64,000 nucleotides of DNA, taken from Bartonella tribocorum CIP 105476 (GTDB taxonomy: Bacteria; Pseudomonadota; Alphaproteobacteria; Rhizobiales; Rhizobiaceae). Within the stretch, counting starts at the first letter, position 1. The number at the start of each line of letters is the position of its first letter. Positions 1 to 9,574 of this stretch are shown here, piece by piece. Below the pieces are notes generated by a model. The model saw only the letters and a program-made list of their open reading frames with translations. It did no database searches and had not been told where the DNA came from. The translations under genes and the position numbers were made by a program. The stretch spans positions 1,919,501 to 1,983,500 of the forward strand of contig NC_010161.1 of the NCBI RefSeq assembly GCF_000196435.1, read 5' to 3'.

Positions 1-2047
1 CAGCATTGGCTTTTCCTAAATCAGATTCTGGACCATAACCATAGAGCTTATACTGATAAGGTAATTCATCTAACGCTACATAACCACCTTCCAACTGAAA
101 AGAATCCTGCTTTGCTTCTCCAGAAACCTGAATAATTGAAAGTCCTTCATCATTTCCCCCTCTTCCCGTGTATCCTCCCGGACTCCCTGCAACAGCATGC
201 ACATGGAGCATTGTTTTTCCCGAAACATCCCCATGAATTAAAACACGATCAGTCTTTTGATGATCAAGAGCACCACCACTATTCAGATAGCTATTAAGAA
301 AAATAGAAGCCCCCTCTCGTGCTCTATAAACTTCACCCTTTCCCTTTCCAATACGAAGGGTTTGATGATCATCAACAGAAGAAGGTTCTTGTCTTTTAAA
401 ATGAATAGAGCTCCCCCCCATAAGACTCACAAGTGAAATAGAAGAATCATTTGCAACCTTATGTTGATCTTTTGGCAACTGTTGTTGTAAAATCCATGTA
501 GAACGACCTCCCAAATAAAGTTCTGCATTAGAATTTTCATCAACGTGAGCACGACCTTCAAGAGTGGAGCCATCAGCCAAAACCGTTATAGAAGCCCCTT
601 TCTCAGCTTTTAATAAAAAGTTGCCTGAATGAAGAGTACTTTTCATCAAACTCACCGCACCAGAAATAAGGTTTTCACCATAAAGAGCCGTATCGTCTGA
701 AACAGAAAAGTCTGTTCTATCCAAATTAACAATTTCTAATCGTGGTGGAGATTTTTCTTCTCCTAATGAAGTCCCCTCTTTTTTATCTCCACCTTCGCTC
801 CATGGCTTCTCTCCCTGAAAGTAGATACCATAAGATCCAGCGCCATTTATATTAATAGTAGAGGATTTAATATTGACTTCAGTCACAGGAACCCCAGACT
901 CAGAATGAGAATCCTCATTTGATAAATCTTTAACTTCCTGCAAAGGAATAGAATTGACTTTATTTTCTAATAATATACCATGGACATCCATAGCACGAAT
1001 GGTAGTACCTTTTAAATTAACGGTCCCCTCTAAATCCGCACGCACAACTGCATGATTATCCGAATTTTTTTCTTTACCTTTCCCTGTAACTTTAACATTC
1101 TCGAGGTTTATCTTCCCACCTAACATCGAAGAAACCCCGTGGCTGTTCATAAAATCAACTGATCCACCTGACATCCAAACTTCTGAATGCTCATAACTTA
1201 AAAGACTTGCATTCCCATTAGCCGTATTAATTTCTGTATCTTCTAAAAGAACAAATGACCTATCTGCTGCATCAACACCTTCATGACTTTCCCCAATCTC
1301 TCCATTTTTTACCTCAATCACTCCATTACTCGCACGAAGGCCTATAACTGTATTTTTGATAATCGGATCTTCCAAAACAATCTTACCGTTCTCTAATACG
1401 TGCACCCCCATTAGAAAAGTCTCATCGGCAACTTGACTGCTAACCGTTACATTCTTCCCACGAACTTCTGTCCCTATTCCCTTCACCGTTATAGCAGTAG
1501 GACCTGGGGGGTAGTTGGAAGCATTTTCATTCGTAATCCTATAAGATTTATTATCAATTTTAGGCCCCTCCCCTGTGGACTTCACATTGTTAGGACCCGT
1601 TCCGCAATTATCACATACATAATATAATCCACTATAGTAATAAAACGCAGGATTCACACCTCTTTCATCAGAGTCCTCATTTCTAACCGTATTATCGATA
1701 TTTTTCTCATACCCTTTCCCCCCATTTTGATGCCGTTTCTCTCCCTCTTTTCCACTCAGAACACGATAGTCATCCCCCCCACTAATACCCTCATCGTTAT
1801 TGCCAATATTAATCATACTAGGAGAATAATTCCCCCCACTCTCTCCCTTAAGAGGAAGCTTATGCTTATTACTCCCGCTCAGCTGAGGAGAAGAATTAGC
1901 AGAGACAACTGGAATAACCTTTATAACATAAGGTTTACCTTCCTCCTCCTGTGTCGCCGCATAAACTTCTCTTCCATTTTGGAGCAAAGAAAGGATAGCT
2001 GTTGTACAAGCACATAAACATACATGATTTCTAAAAACTTTAATCAT
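1..2047 (-). CDS. Autotransporter, N-terminal part (cut by window edge)
   Basis: Start and passenger of a type V secreted surface protein; the frame is open from the ATG at 2047 to the left edge (682 codons). The N-terminus (MIKVFRNHVCLCACTTAILS...) is a signal peptide ending near residue 30 (REVYA) and resembles that of the 2219-residue neighbour. The passenger has many short valine/isoleucine/glycine/asparagine-rich repeats, as in beta-helix autotransporters. At the edge it reads YKLYGYGPES, matching the YxLRAYGP block that precedes the barrel in the two other autotransporters here, so the barrel should lie just outside. Two cysteines (YVCDNCG) sit near residue 145. It holds G7 tracts at 413-419 and 1774-1780. 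Passenger function and ligand are unknown. Confidence 0.85.
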   Translation of the reverse strand, partial: MIKVFRNHVCLCACTTAILSLLQNGREVYAATQEEEGKPYVIKVIPVVSANSSPQLSGSNKHKLPLKGESGGNYSPSMINIGNNDEGISGGDDYRVLSGKEGEKRHQNGGKGYEKNIDNTVRNEDSDERGVNPAFYYYSGLYYVCDNCGTGPNNVKSTGEGPKIDNKSYRITNENASNYPPGPTAITVKGIGTEVRGKNVTVSSQVADETFLMGVHVLENGKIVLEDPIIKNTVIGLRASNGVIEVKNGEIGESHEGVDAADRSFVLLEDTEINTANGNASLLSYEHSEVWMSGGSVDFMNSHGVSSMLGGKINLENVKVTGKGKEKNSDNHAVVRADLEGTVNLKGTTIRAMDVHGILLENKVNSIPLQEVKDLSNEDSHSESGVPVTEVNIKSSTININGAGSYGIYFQGEKPWSEGGDKKEGTSLGEEKSPPRLEIVNLDRTDFSVSDDTALYGENLISGAVSLMKSTLHSGNFLLKAEKGASITVLADGSTLEGRAHVDENSNAELYLGGRSTWILQQQLPKDQHKVANDSSISLVSLMGGSSIHFKRQEPSSVDDHQTLRIGKGKGEVYRAREGASIFLNSYLNSGGALDHQKTDRVLIHGDVSGKTMLHVHAVAGSPGGYTGRGGNDEGLSIIQVSGEAKQDSFQLEGGYVALDELPYQYKLYGYGPESDLGKANA

Positions 2048-2256
2048 CGTTCCCTCGAAACTTTCCTTCCCCTCTCATTAAAAATAAAAGCACTTGCAAA
2101 ACATCCCACTGCGCACCTCAAAATACGAAAGGTGTAACAAAAAAGACATGCCTCATGCTCACTTGAACCATGCAATGAATTATTCCTATAAATTCGTCAG
2201 AAGCTCTACGCTCAAAACTATCTATAAGAGAACAACAACAAAGCACACTTTATAAG

Positions 2257-2285
2257 TGTATAATGCATTCTGTATTTCGTGTAAA
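2257..2285 (-). promoter_or_regulatory. Candidate sigma-70 promoter of the partial autotransporter gene
   Basis: On the minus strand TTTACA (2280-2285) and TATACA (2257-2262) are separated by exactly 17 bases, upstream of the ATG at 2047. It would give a leader of about 200 bases. Based only on consensus and spacing. Confidence 0.4.
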
Positions 2286-2656
2286 GAAAAAATAAAACCA
2301 GTGCGTGCAATTAATTAAAGACACAATCTAACCTTGTGAACTTTAAAAATTAATCCACAAAGAGATGAATGAAAAAATGATTTAAATCAGTGAAAAACAA
2401 ACTCTCGAAAACGAGCTTTAGAAAGCATCAAATATTATATCAAATAATATCAATATGATACAAAAAAATAGAACTCATACTGGACTCCTGCACACTGAAA
2501 AGTCCATACAAGTGAGTCACTCTATCGTATCAGCAGCAGCAAAATTTTTAAGAAAATTCGCTTTAGCGTAGAAAAACGCGCTCATGCGCATAATAAACTA
2601 TGTCTTTTTTCATATCAAGAAGACGAGAATCTCTTAAGAACAACACAAGTTGTTAT
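2286..2656. other. AT-rich intergenic stretch, no gene seen
   Basis: Between the promoter candidate and the terminator of the upstream autotransporter I see no supported ORF. It holds a small hairpin (CTCG-AAAA-CGAG, 2404-2415) and AT-rich near-repeats around 2430-2462. The latter could affect promoter activity, but nothing definite can be said. Confidence 0.5.
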
Positions 2657-2690
2657 AAAGAAAAAAGGCAGCACAATGTGCCGCCTTTTC
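2657..2690 (-). terminator. Rho-independent terminator of the large autotransporter
   Basis: Read on the minus strand, a 12-bp stem (2678-2689 with 2663-2674, one G-T pair) with a 3-base loop is followed by a run of T (2666 down to 2661). It lies about 26 bases past the stop codon of the 2716-9375 gene. Confidence 0.85.
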
Positions 2691-2715
2691 TAAAAAGTAC
2701 ATCATGTACCTTATA

Positions 2716-5700
2716 TTAGAACTGATAACGCACGCCTCCGGAGAAACTTGCTCCAGAAAAACCAGCCTTATTAAGCTTATGTTGATAGAGAATATCAGCA
2801 TGCAGAGAAAACTGAGGCAACAATTTGGCATTAAATCCTAATCCCGCCTCGAGAGCAGAACCAAAAGCCCCTAACTTGAAAGCATCATTGAAATGCACAG
2901 TCTGTTTTCCTCCAAAACCATGCGCAAGATAAAGCTTACCATAGAAAGCAACAGCATCCACACCTTCAGAACCTGTAGGAGTCTTGGTTAAGCGTCCACC
3001 AACACGTGCCACCCATTGATCAAGGTTACCCATTTCAATATCAAAATTGTCGATATCGCGGGCCTTATTAAACTGGAGATGTTGATAAACAACTTGAACC
3101 TGCGGATCAAAGACAAAGCCCTTATATCCTGTCGCAATTGTCTGACCACCGGATAAAGAAACACTCAAAGGATTACCTTTTAATGTTGCTGTCTTACCGC
3201 GTGCCGTAGTCAGAACATCACCATTGAATAGACCATAGGATAAAAGACCATCGACATAGAAGCCAATATTATGCTGCATGCTACCATAAACTGTAGCCGT
3301 CCATTTATCAAATGCACTCTTCTGACTTTGTTCAACATCCAAAGGCTGCAAAGAAAGTCTTCCATAAGTTCCCATAACACCAAAGGATAGAACACTGTCA
3401 GTATTTTCAATAGTTTGCAACAGCACGCCTGCCTCTACACCACGATAGTCAAGCTCGCCGCCATAGCCATATTCAAGAGCAGATAAATCTGAAGCATAAC
3501 GGTAACTTCCACCATAGCCGCGCAAGTATAAAGCAGGATTCTCACGAGCCTCTAGCATTCCAGTAGAAGTCATCCGCAAAGTCTCCAACTGTTTGTTTTG
3601 ATTGCTAATATCCATCAAACCGGTATGAAATACGCTATTAGGCAAGACGAGATACGTTGGCACTTGTGGAACAACAGACCTCACAAATTGTTCAGGAAGG
3701 CCAGCAGATCCAGCAGACTTAACATACTGATTTTCTAAGCGGAAGTTCCAAAACTCTCCACCATCTTTAACAAATTTCTGCTGAACATGCTCCTGTTTCG
3801 AAGTCATTTCTGGACCATAAGCACGAAGAGTGTATTTGTAAGGTGAGTTAGTCAGTGCAACATAATTGCCATCGAGCTGGAAAGAATCTTTCTTCGCTTG
3901 ACCATAGACCTGAATAACCGAAACACTGTGAGCAATCTTGGCATTCGCTTGACCATTTCCACCATTGCCCGCATCTCCTCGTACATGTATTTTTGTTTTT
4001 CCAGAAACATCGCCATGAATGATAAGTCGATCCGTTACTTGTTGACCACTCGAATCATGAGGATTTAAACGTGCATTGAGATGAATTACAGCATCCCCCT
4101 GCGCCTCATAAACTGTGCCATTTCCATTTCCAATATGGAGAGTCTGATATTTCCCTGCAGATTCCGAAGATGCAAAATTAATAGCACTATTAATAAGTCT
4201 TACAGAAGAAACGCATGAATCCACACATCCTAAAACTGATGCACCCAAATCCTTCTGCACACTTCTTTTGAGAATCCACTCTGAACCATTGGCCAAGTCT
4301 AATTTTGCATAAGAATCTTTATTAACGCGAACACCACCTGTAACAATAGAATTATTAACTGAAACCAATATATGAGAATCATTCTCTGCCTTCAATAACA
4401 AGTCACCAGCGAGAGTTGTTTTATTTTCTAACGAAACATGGCCACCAGAATTATTACCATAGATCGCTATACCCTTGGCAACTTCAAAATCAGTTTTTTT
4501 CAACGAAACTGTCCCTGTTATGCTTACAGGTGTTTTTTCCTGTTTGGATACAGCGTTCCGCTTAACAACATTTGCTCTCTCAGTTGCTAAATCCTTACTC
4601 TGACTTTGTTCACTCTCTTCCTTCTGTATTAGCCCATCAAAATATATGCCATAGGTTCCTTCACCTTCTACTCTAACAGTAGAAGATTCGATATTCGCGT
4701 GATTCATAGCAGAACGAACCTCAGGAGATCTTCTTCTCCGAGTAGAACCCGCCTCAACCACACTATCATCATTTATAAACCACAAAGCATTTGCATCAGT
4801 CGTAATGCTCCCATTCCTAAAATTAATAGAAGCATTATCACTCAACAGAAAAGCTGCACGCTCTAAATTCTCTGCAGAATCCAATTTTCCTGCTTCTTTT
4901 TTCAGAGTAATATCAACTTTGTCTAACCTAACGCTGCCCCCAGCTTCTGACCTCACTGCCACACCCTTTGCCAAAGTAATAGCTCCAGTATTCATGGTTA
5001 TCTCACCAGCTTCACTTGCCAGCCCCGCTGCAGCAAATTTTCCTGTCACATTAATTGTTGTATCATTTAAATTAATAGATGACCTAGAACCAGCAAAAGC
5101 ACCAACATAATGAGCATTGACTGTCCCACCATTCATCGTAATCTTCCCGCTCCTTTGCGCTTCAAGCCCAATCACAGAAGATGTAATTGCTGATTTATTA
5201 TCCAAAACGACTTCTGCTTTGTCTTCTGCAAGAACGGCACTCACAGCCTGTCTTTCAGTAAAACCAACATTATTTTCACTCTCAGAAAAATCTACACCAC
5301 TAATTGTAGTTCTCTCCAACTTAATAACCGTATTCTGATTTCTCACATGGATAGGACGCTGAATTTTATCACTTACCTTCAATGTAAGGTCTGTTATTAT
5401 CCGAGATTGACCATCACTACATAAATAAGAAGTTTGGGATCCTCTCGCACCATTTTCTCCTGCAGTATCACCACATGTAGAAGAGGCCGTTCCCTTAGTA
5501 GAAACACCTCCATTATCAGAACGACCGATCATAAAAATACGCCCGACAGCTCTATTAGAAGATGTAACAGACGTCTCGGAAGCTACAGGAGAAGAGGCAC
5601 CATTAGAAGATACAACAGACATCTCGGAAGCTGCAGGAGAAGAGACACCATTAGAAGATACAACAGACATCTCGGAAGCTGCAGGAGAAGAGACACCATT

Positions 5701-8700
5701 AGAAGATACAACAGACGTGTTAGAAACAACAGGAGCAGAAGACTTCATAACAGCAGCTGATTTTATAGGTGCTGGCCTTCTAGGTACAATATACCCAGGT
5801 GTTACAAAAGTCTCATCTGCAGATATTATCCCCCTACTACCTGTATCAAGGCTCCCAAGTGAACTAACTCTTGGAGGTACCAAAGATCCAGGATCTCCAG
5901 ATGAAGGAGGAGTAACAAGTGAAGAGGTTATAACCTCAGATGTATCAGATTCCTCGAGAGATTCTTCTTCATCATCTTCATAAAATCCATCAGATGATTC
6001 AGATCTCAAAAGCGAATCTCCTCGAGCAGGAATTACAGATGCCGATTCCCCAGATACAGAAAGAGTTATGGATTCATTATTTAATTCACCAGCACCAGTA
6101 TCAGCATCTATTTCAGTCTCAGTAGAAGAAACTATACTACGCGGCTTAGCTTTAAAAATAGGCTGAAAATCAGCAGTAGCAGTATAAGCAGAAACGAGAG
6201 GTATAAAATATTCATTTTCTAAACGAAAATCCCAAACATCTGTACTGTTTATAAGCAATGTATTATCAAAATACTGCATTTTCGGAGGAATAGTTGGACC
6301 ATAAGCGCGAAGAACATACTTATAAGGCAACCCTTCTCGCGTAATATAATCGCCTTTCAGCTTAAAGGAATCCTTCTCTGCTTTTCCAAAGACCTGAATA
6401 ATTGAAATACTATGAGGTGTATCATGATTTTGTTGTACACCATTAGAAGTATCATTCACAACTACAAACGTTTTTCCAGAAACGTTACCATGAATCAACA
6501 ATCTGTCAGATATTTGAGAATTATCCGTATTGCTAGGCATCAAATTTGCATTGAAGTAAATTATAGCACTAGGAGTATCAGAAGCAGTATAAACTATTCC
6601 CTTCCCATCTCCTATGCGAAGAGTTCGATATTCAACATTCCCACCTTGACTGGATTCTTCATCTTTCAAAGAAGTAAAAAATCTAACATTACTATCTACA
6701 AGTTTCAGAGACGAAAGACATGAATCCACACAAACCATATCTGAATTTCCCAAACTATTATGCAGATTCTTTGTTAAATACCACTCTGATCCTCCAGATA
6801 GAAAAATCCTAGCATGAGATTTTTTATCAACGTAAGCTCCCCCCATGATTACAGAGTCCTCAACAAAAACCGACAAATCGGAACCCTCTTCAGCTTTCAA
6901 CAATAAATCACCCGAAAGAGTTGATTCATCTTTTACAACGACGTAACCACCAAAACTATCACCATAAATAACCACACCGTCAGGAACTCTGAGAGCAGTA
7001 TTTTTCAAAAGGACTGCATGCCATATATCTTCATTGCCTTTTCTTCCATCGTCTACTAGATTCTGAAGTCCATCTTGATCATTTCTTTTCTCCACACTTT
7101 GATGGATATCTCCCTCAAAAAATATACCATAAGACTTACCTTTTACTTTAATAGCTGAATTTTGAATATCAGAAACCACTAAGCTTACAATCCTAGAGTC
7201 TGAACTCTGCCGATCCACAGAATCTCCATCGACGACTTCAGAAGGTGCGTCAGCACTTCCAGAAGATGTATCACTCTCTAAAAAACTCTCTATAGAGGTC
7301 AAAGCCTCGATATACGCAGAGCCAATATTATTAAAGACAACGCCATCTTCAGATCCAATAGAAACTACTTCACCAGCGACAGCATTAACGTCAGAAACCT
7401 GCACACCCTCATTGGGATTCACATCCTGTACTTCTATTTCATTCGGAACTCGAAAGGTATTACTATCAAAGTTGTCACTTACCCAGAATGCAATAGCATT
7501 AGAAGCTTCAAATTTCCCATTTTTAAAAGAAATAACACCTCCACGTGACAATAAACCAATGCTCATCTCCGGAGTATCTTCTTTTTTAGCTTTTTGCTTC
7601 TCAACAACTTTAATAGTCACCCCATCTAAATGAACAGTACCACCCTCTACCGATAGAACTCCTACTCCACCCTCTTTTACAGTAATTTTCCCAGAGGTCA
7701 TTCCTATAATAGACGGTCCCAAACTCATCAAACCGATTCTATTTATATTAACATCTACATTCTCTAAAAAAATCATCCCACTATCAGCAGCAAGAGCGCC
7801 TACATACGCACCTCTGATACCCCCCCCCCTCATTGTAATCTTTCCTGCCGCTTCAGCTTGAAGTCCAACAAAAAAACCCTGAATATTTGAATCTTTCAAA
7901 TTAGCTTCTGCACTTCCACTGTTACTATCACCATTTACTCGTACACCAATATAAAGGGGGTTCTCAGCACCTACACTATTCATAGATAAATTAACAATGT
8001 TCTTCATTTCTACTTTAAACAAACTCTCAGAGAGGTCTTGCTCATTTTTTACACTCTGAATGGATATTTCATCCAAATTAACGATTATTTTTTCTTCTTG
8101 TCCGCCTTGAGAGTACCCATTCCCCTCCACATCTACAGCAATCTCACTTGGTTCTGCTATAATAGTTCCACCTTGTAGGCTATATACTCCACCTTCATTA
8201 CAGGATACAGCCCCATATACACTCTGATCACCATTGAGCAAATCAACTAATTTTTCACCTGCCTTCGAAGAATCTATAAATCCTATAGCCCCCACACCGT
8301 CATCAATTGGCATAGATACACTCACACCAGCCACTAGAGAACCTGAGCTATCAGGTAAGAGAGAATCCAATACAGCACTTGATATACCTGACATCCCAGC
8401 AACAGCATCTGTAGCATCTGTACTCACTTTTTGTGCTTTTTGTACGCTTAGAACATCTTCCCTCACTGCAAAATATGGTTGCCCCTCACCGTTTAAACTA
8501 TTTTTTCGAGGAATATTAAATAATCGCCGACTACTTACAGTTTCTGGAACATCTAATACACTAACTAATTCTCCACCTAATCCACTTGGTACACCCGCTT
8601 TCCCCGCAACTGCTTTCCCCACTGCTCCCCTTGCACTTCCTCCCCCCTCATCTACTGATCTTGCTTGCCTAGTATGTTGAGAGCCTGAAATATCTTGCAT

Positions 8701-9375
8701 AGTGTCCAAAGTATCCGAAAGTTCCATATTAGGAAGACTACCAGTGCCCGGAACACCTGGAACAGCAGCAGGAACAGCACCTGGAACACCACCAACACCT
8801 ACACCACCTGGAACACCACCTGGAACAGCACCTGGAACACCACCAACACCTACACCACCTGGAACACCACCTGGAACACCACCTGGAACACCACCTGGAA
8901 CACCACCTGGAACACCACCTGGAACACCTGGCACAGAATTTGCACTACTCACAACACGAGGCGCAGCACCTACACCACTGGCAACACGAACACTACTATC
9001 TGAAACATTCCGTATCATGCCAGGAACGAACACATTATCTTTTCTAGAATGACAAGCACTAATAGGTCGAATCTGATTCAAAACAGGTATAATCTTAGCC
9101 TGAATCTGAATAGAAGCAGCACCCCCAGAATTATCTGCTCTAGATTCTCCTCCTGTAGAGGAAACCATTTCTCTCGATGTTACACCCTCTGTCGCTGTTA
9201 CAAACCCTGTGTCCGTCCTTGTACTAAAAGGATTGCCCAATGAGAATGATGGCAATGAAAGCGAAGGAATGAAGGAAAACCAACTTGCCATAGAAGTATC
9301 TACACCTTGTAAAAAGAAGAGAGCACTTGTCGTCAGTGCGTACAAACGTGTACGCTTTTTAAATACATTGATCAT
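2716..9375 (-). CDS. Giant autotransporter with two passenger units
   Basis: Type V secreted outer-membrane protein of 2219 residues. Signal peptide about 1-30 (MINVFKKRTRLYALTTSALFF). A low-complexity PGGV repeat lies at about 148-208. The passenger contains two homologous units: each has beta-helix repeats, a CVDSC motif (about 882 and 1717) and a Y-x-LRAYGP block (about 1020 and 1846). A serine/proline-rich linker with 16-residue repeats (about 1220-1270) joins them. The C-terminal translocator barrel spans about 1940-2219 and ends in the usual aromatic residue (GGVRYQF). A G10 tract encodes part of MRGGGIRG near residue 516. Ligand unknown; in Bartonella such proteins are adhesin or angiogenic-factor candidates. 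Single-gene unit with its own terminator, divergent from the iron operon. Confidence 0.92.
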   Translation of the reverse strand: MINVFKKRTRLYALTTSALFFLQGVDTSMASWFSFIPSLSLPSFSLGNPFSTRTDTGFVTATEGVTSREMVSSTGGESRADNSGGAASIQIQAKIIPVLNQIRPISACHSRKDNVFVPGMIRNVSDSSVRVASGVGAAPRVVSSANSVPGVPGGVPGGVPGGVPGGVPGGVPGGVGVGGVPGAVPGGVPGGVGVGGVPGAVPAAVPGVPGTGSLPNMELSDTLDTMQDISGSQHTRQARSVDEGGGSARGAVGKAVAGKAGVPSGLGGELVSVLDVPETVSSRRLFNIPRKNSLNGEGQPYFAVREDVLSVQKAQKVSTDATDAVAGMSGISSAVLDSLLPDSSGSLVAGVSVSMPIDDGVGAIGFIDSSKAGEKLVDLLNGDQSVYGAVSCNEGGVYSLQGGTIIAEPSEIAVDVEGNGYSQGGQEEKIIVNLDEISIQSVKNEQDLSESLFKVEMKNIVNLSMNSVGAENPLYIGVRVNGDSNSGSAEANLKDSNIQGFFVGLQAEAAGKITMRGGGIRGAYVGALAADSGMIFLENVDVNINRIGLMSLGPSIIGMTSGKITVKEGGVGVLSVEGGTVHLDGVTIKVVEKQKAKKEDTPEMSIGLLSRGGVISFKNGKFEASNAIAFWVSDNFDSNTFRVPNEIEVQDVNPNEGVQVSDVNAVAGEVVSIGSEDGVVFNNIGSAYIEALTSIESFLESDTSSGSADAPSEVVDGDSVDRQSSDSRIVSLVVSDIQNSAIKVKGKSYGIFFEGDIHQSVEKRNDQDGLQNLVDDGRKGNEDIWHAVLLKNTALRVPDGVVIYGDSFGGYVVVKDESTLSGDLLLKAEEGSDLSVFVEDSVIMGGAYVDKKSHARIFLSGGSEWYLTKNLHNSLGNSDMVCVDSCLSSLKLVDSNVRFFTSLKDEESSQGGNVEYRTLRIGDGKGIVYTASDTPSAIIYFNANLMPSNTDNSQISDRLLIHGNVSGKTFVVVNDTSNGVQQNHDTPHSISIIQVFGKAEKDSFKLKGDYITREGLPYKYVLRAYGPTIPPKMQYFDNTLLINSTDVWDFRLENEYFIPLVSAYTATADFQPIFKAKPRSIVSSTETEIDADTGAGELNNESITLSVSGESASVIPARGDSLLRSESSDGFYEDDEEESLEESDTSEVITSSLVTPPSSGDPGSLVPPRVSSLGSLDTGSRGIISADETFVTPGYIVPRRPAPIKSAAVMKSSAPVVSNTSVVSSNGVSSPAASEMSVVSSNGVSSPAASEMSVVSSNGASSPVASETSVTSSNRAVGRIFMIGRSDNGGVSTKGTASSTCGDTAGENGARGSQTSYLCSDGQSRIITDLTLKVSDKIQRPIHVRNQNTVIKLERTTISGVDFSESENNVGFTERQAVSAVLAEDKAEVVLDNKSAITSSVIGLEAQRSGKITMNGGTVNAHYVGAFAGSRSSINLNDTTINVTGKFAAAGLASEAGEITMNTGAITLAKGVAVRSEAGGSVRLDKVDITLKKEAGKLDSAENLERAAFLLSDNASINFRNGSITTDANALWFINDDSVVEAGSTRRRRSPEVRSAMNHANIESSTVRVEGEGTYGIYFDGLIQKEESEQSQSKDLATERANVVKRNAVSKQEKTPVSITGTVSLKKTDFEVAKGIAIYGNNSGGHVSLENKTTLAGDLLLKAENDSHILVSVNNSIVTGGVRVNKDSYAKLDLANGSEWILKRSVQKDLGASVLGCVDSCVSSVRLINSAINFASSESAGKYQTLHIGNGNGTVYEAQGDAVIHLNARLNPHDSSGQQVTDRLIIHGDVSGKTKIHVRGDAGNGGNGQANAKIAHSVSVIQVYGQAKKDSFQLDGNYVALTNSPYKYTLRAYGPEMTSKQEHVQQKFVKDGGEFWNFRLENQYVKSAGSAGLPEQFVRSVVPQVPTYLVLPNSVFHTGLMDISNQNKQLETLRMTSTGMLEARENPALYLRGYGGSYRYASDLSALEYGYGGELDYRGVEAGVLLQTIENTDSVLSFGVMGTYGRLSLQPLDVEQSQKSAFDKWTATVYGSMQHNIGFYVDGLLSYGLFNGDVLTTARGKTATLKGNPLSVSLSGGQTIATGYKGFVFDPQVQVVYQHLQFNKARDIDNFDIEMGNLDQWVARVGGRLTKTPTGSEGVDAVAFYGKLYLAHGFGGKQTVHFNDAFKLGAFGSALEAGLGFNAKLLPQFSLHADILYQHKLNKAGFSGASFSGGVRYQF
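5566..5716 (-). repeat. 48-bp tandem repeat in autotransporter linker
   Basis: About three copies of a 48-bp unit encode a 16-residue peptide (SVVSSNGVSSPAASEM and variants). It lies in the linker between the two passenger units. The unit is in frame (16 codons), so copy-number change would keep the frame. Confidence 0.85.
7820..7829 (-). repeat. G10 homopolymer tract inside autotransporter ORF
   Basis: Ten consecutive C on the plus strand, read as ten G in the gene (codons AGG GGG GGG GGT in MRGGGIRG). Such a tract is prone to slipped-strand change; plus or minus one base would truncate the protein near residue 520, before the barrel. The copy here is in the ON frame. Confidence 0.85.
8750..8932 (-). 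repeat. PGGV-encoding tandem repeats
   Basis: A 12-bp unit encoding Gly-Val-Pro-Gly is repeated many times, with a larger unit of about 51 bp (from 8771 and again from 8822) on top. It gives an elastin-like or collagen-like flexible stretch near the mature N-terminus of the autotransporter. Confidence 0.85.
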
Positions 9376-9445
9376 ATGTCAAACTTTCTAAATAATGTTG
9401 CAAAAACACTAGAATTAAGTGAAAATGAGATAAGTGGACAATTTG

Positions 9446-9492
9446 TAACATATGTTAGTCAACTTTACAACATAGTGTTATTTATTAACACT
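9446..9492. promoter_or_regulatory. Palindromes in the divergent autotransporter/iron-operon control region
   Basis: The 199-base gap between divergent genes holds a perfect 12-bp palindrome TAACATATGTTA (9446-9457). It also holds a 7-bp inverted repeat with 5-base spacer (AGTGTTA 9474-9480, TAACACT 9486-9492). Either could be a regulator operator, perhaps iron-responsive given the downstream operon. The regulator cannot be named from sequence. Confidence 0.45.
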
Positions 9493-9574
9493 TCATTTTG
9501 TGCATAAAAATACCCAAATTAAGGTTTTTAAATGCACAACCCCTTGTAACATCAGATAAAAGGATAAAATCACG

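Noticed and set aside
8702..9052. Proline/threonine-rich plus-strand frames over the PGGV repeat
   Set aside because: Antisense shadows of a repetitive coding sequence; no ribosome site or independent support.
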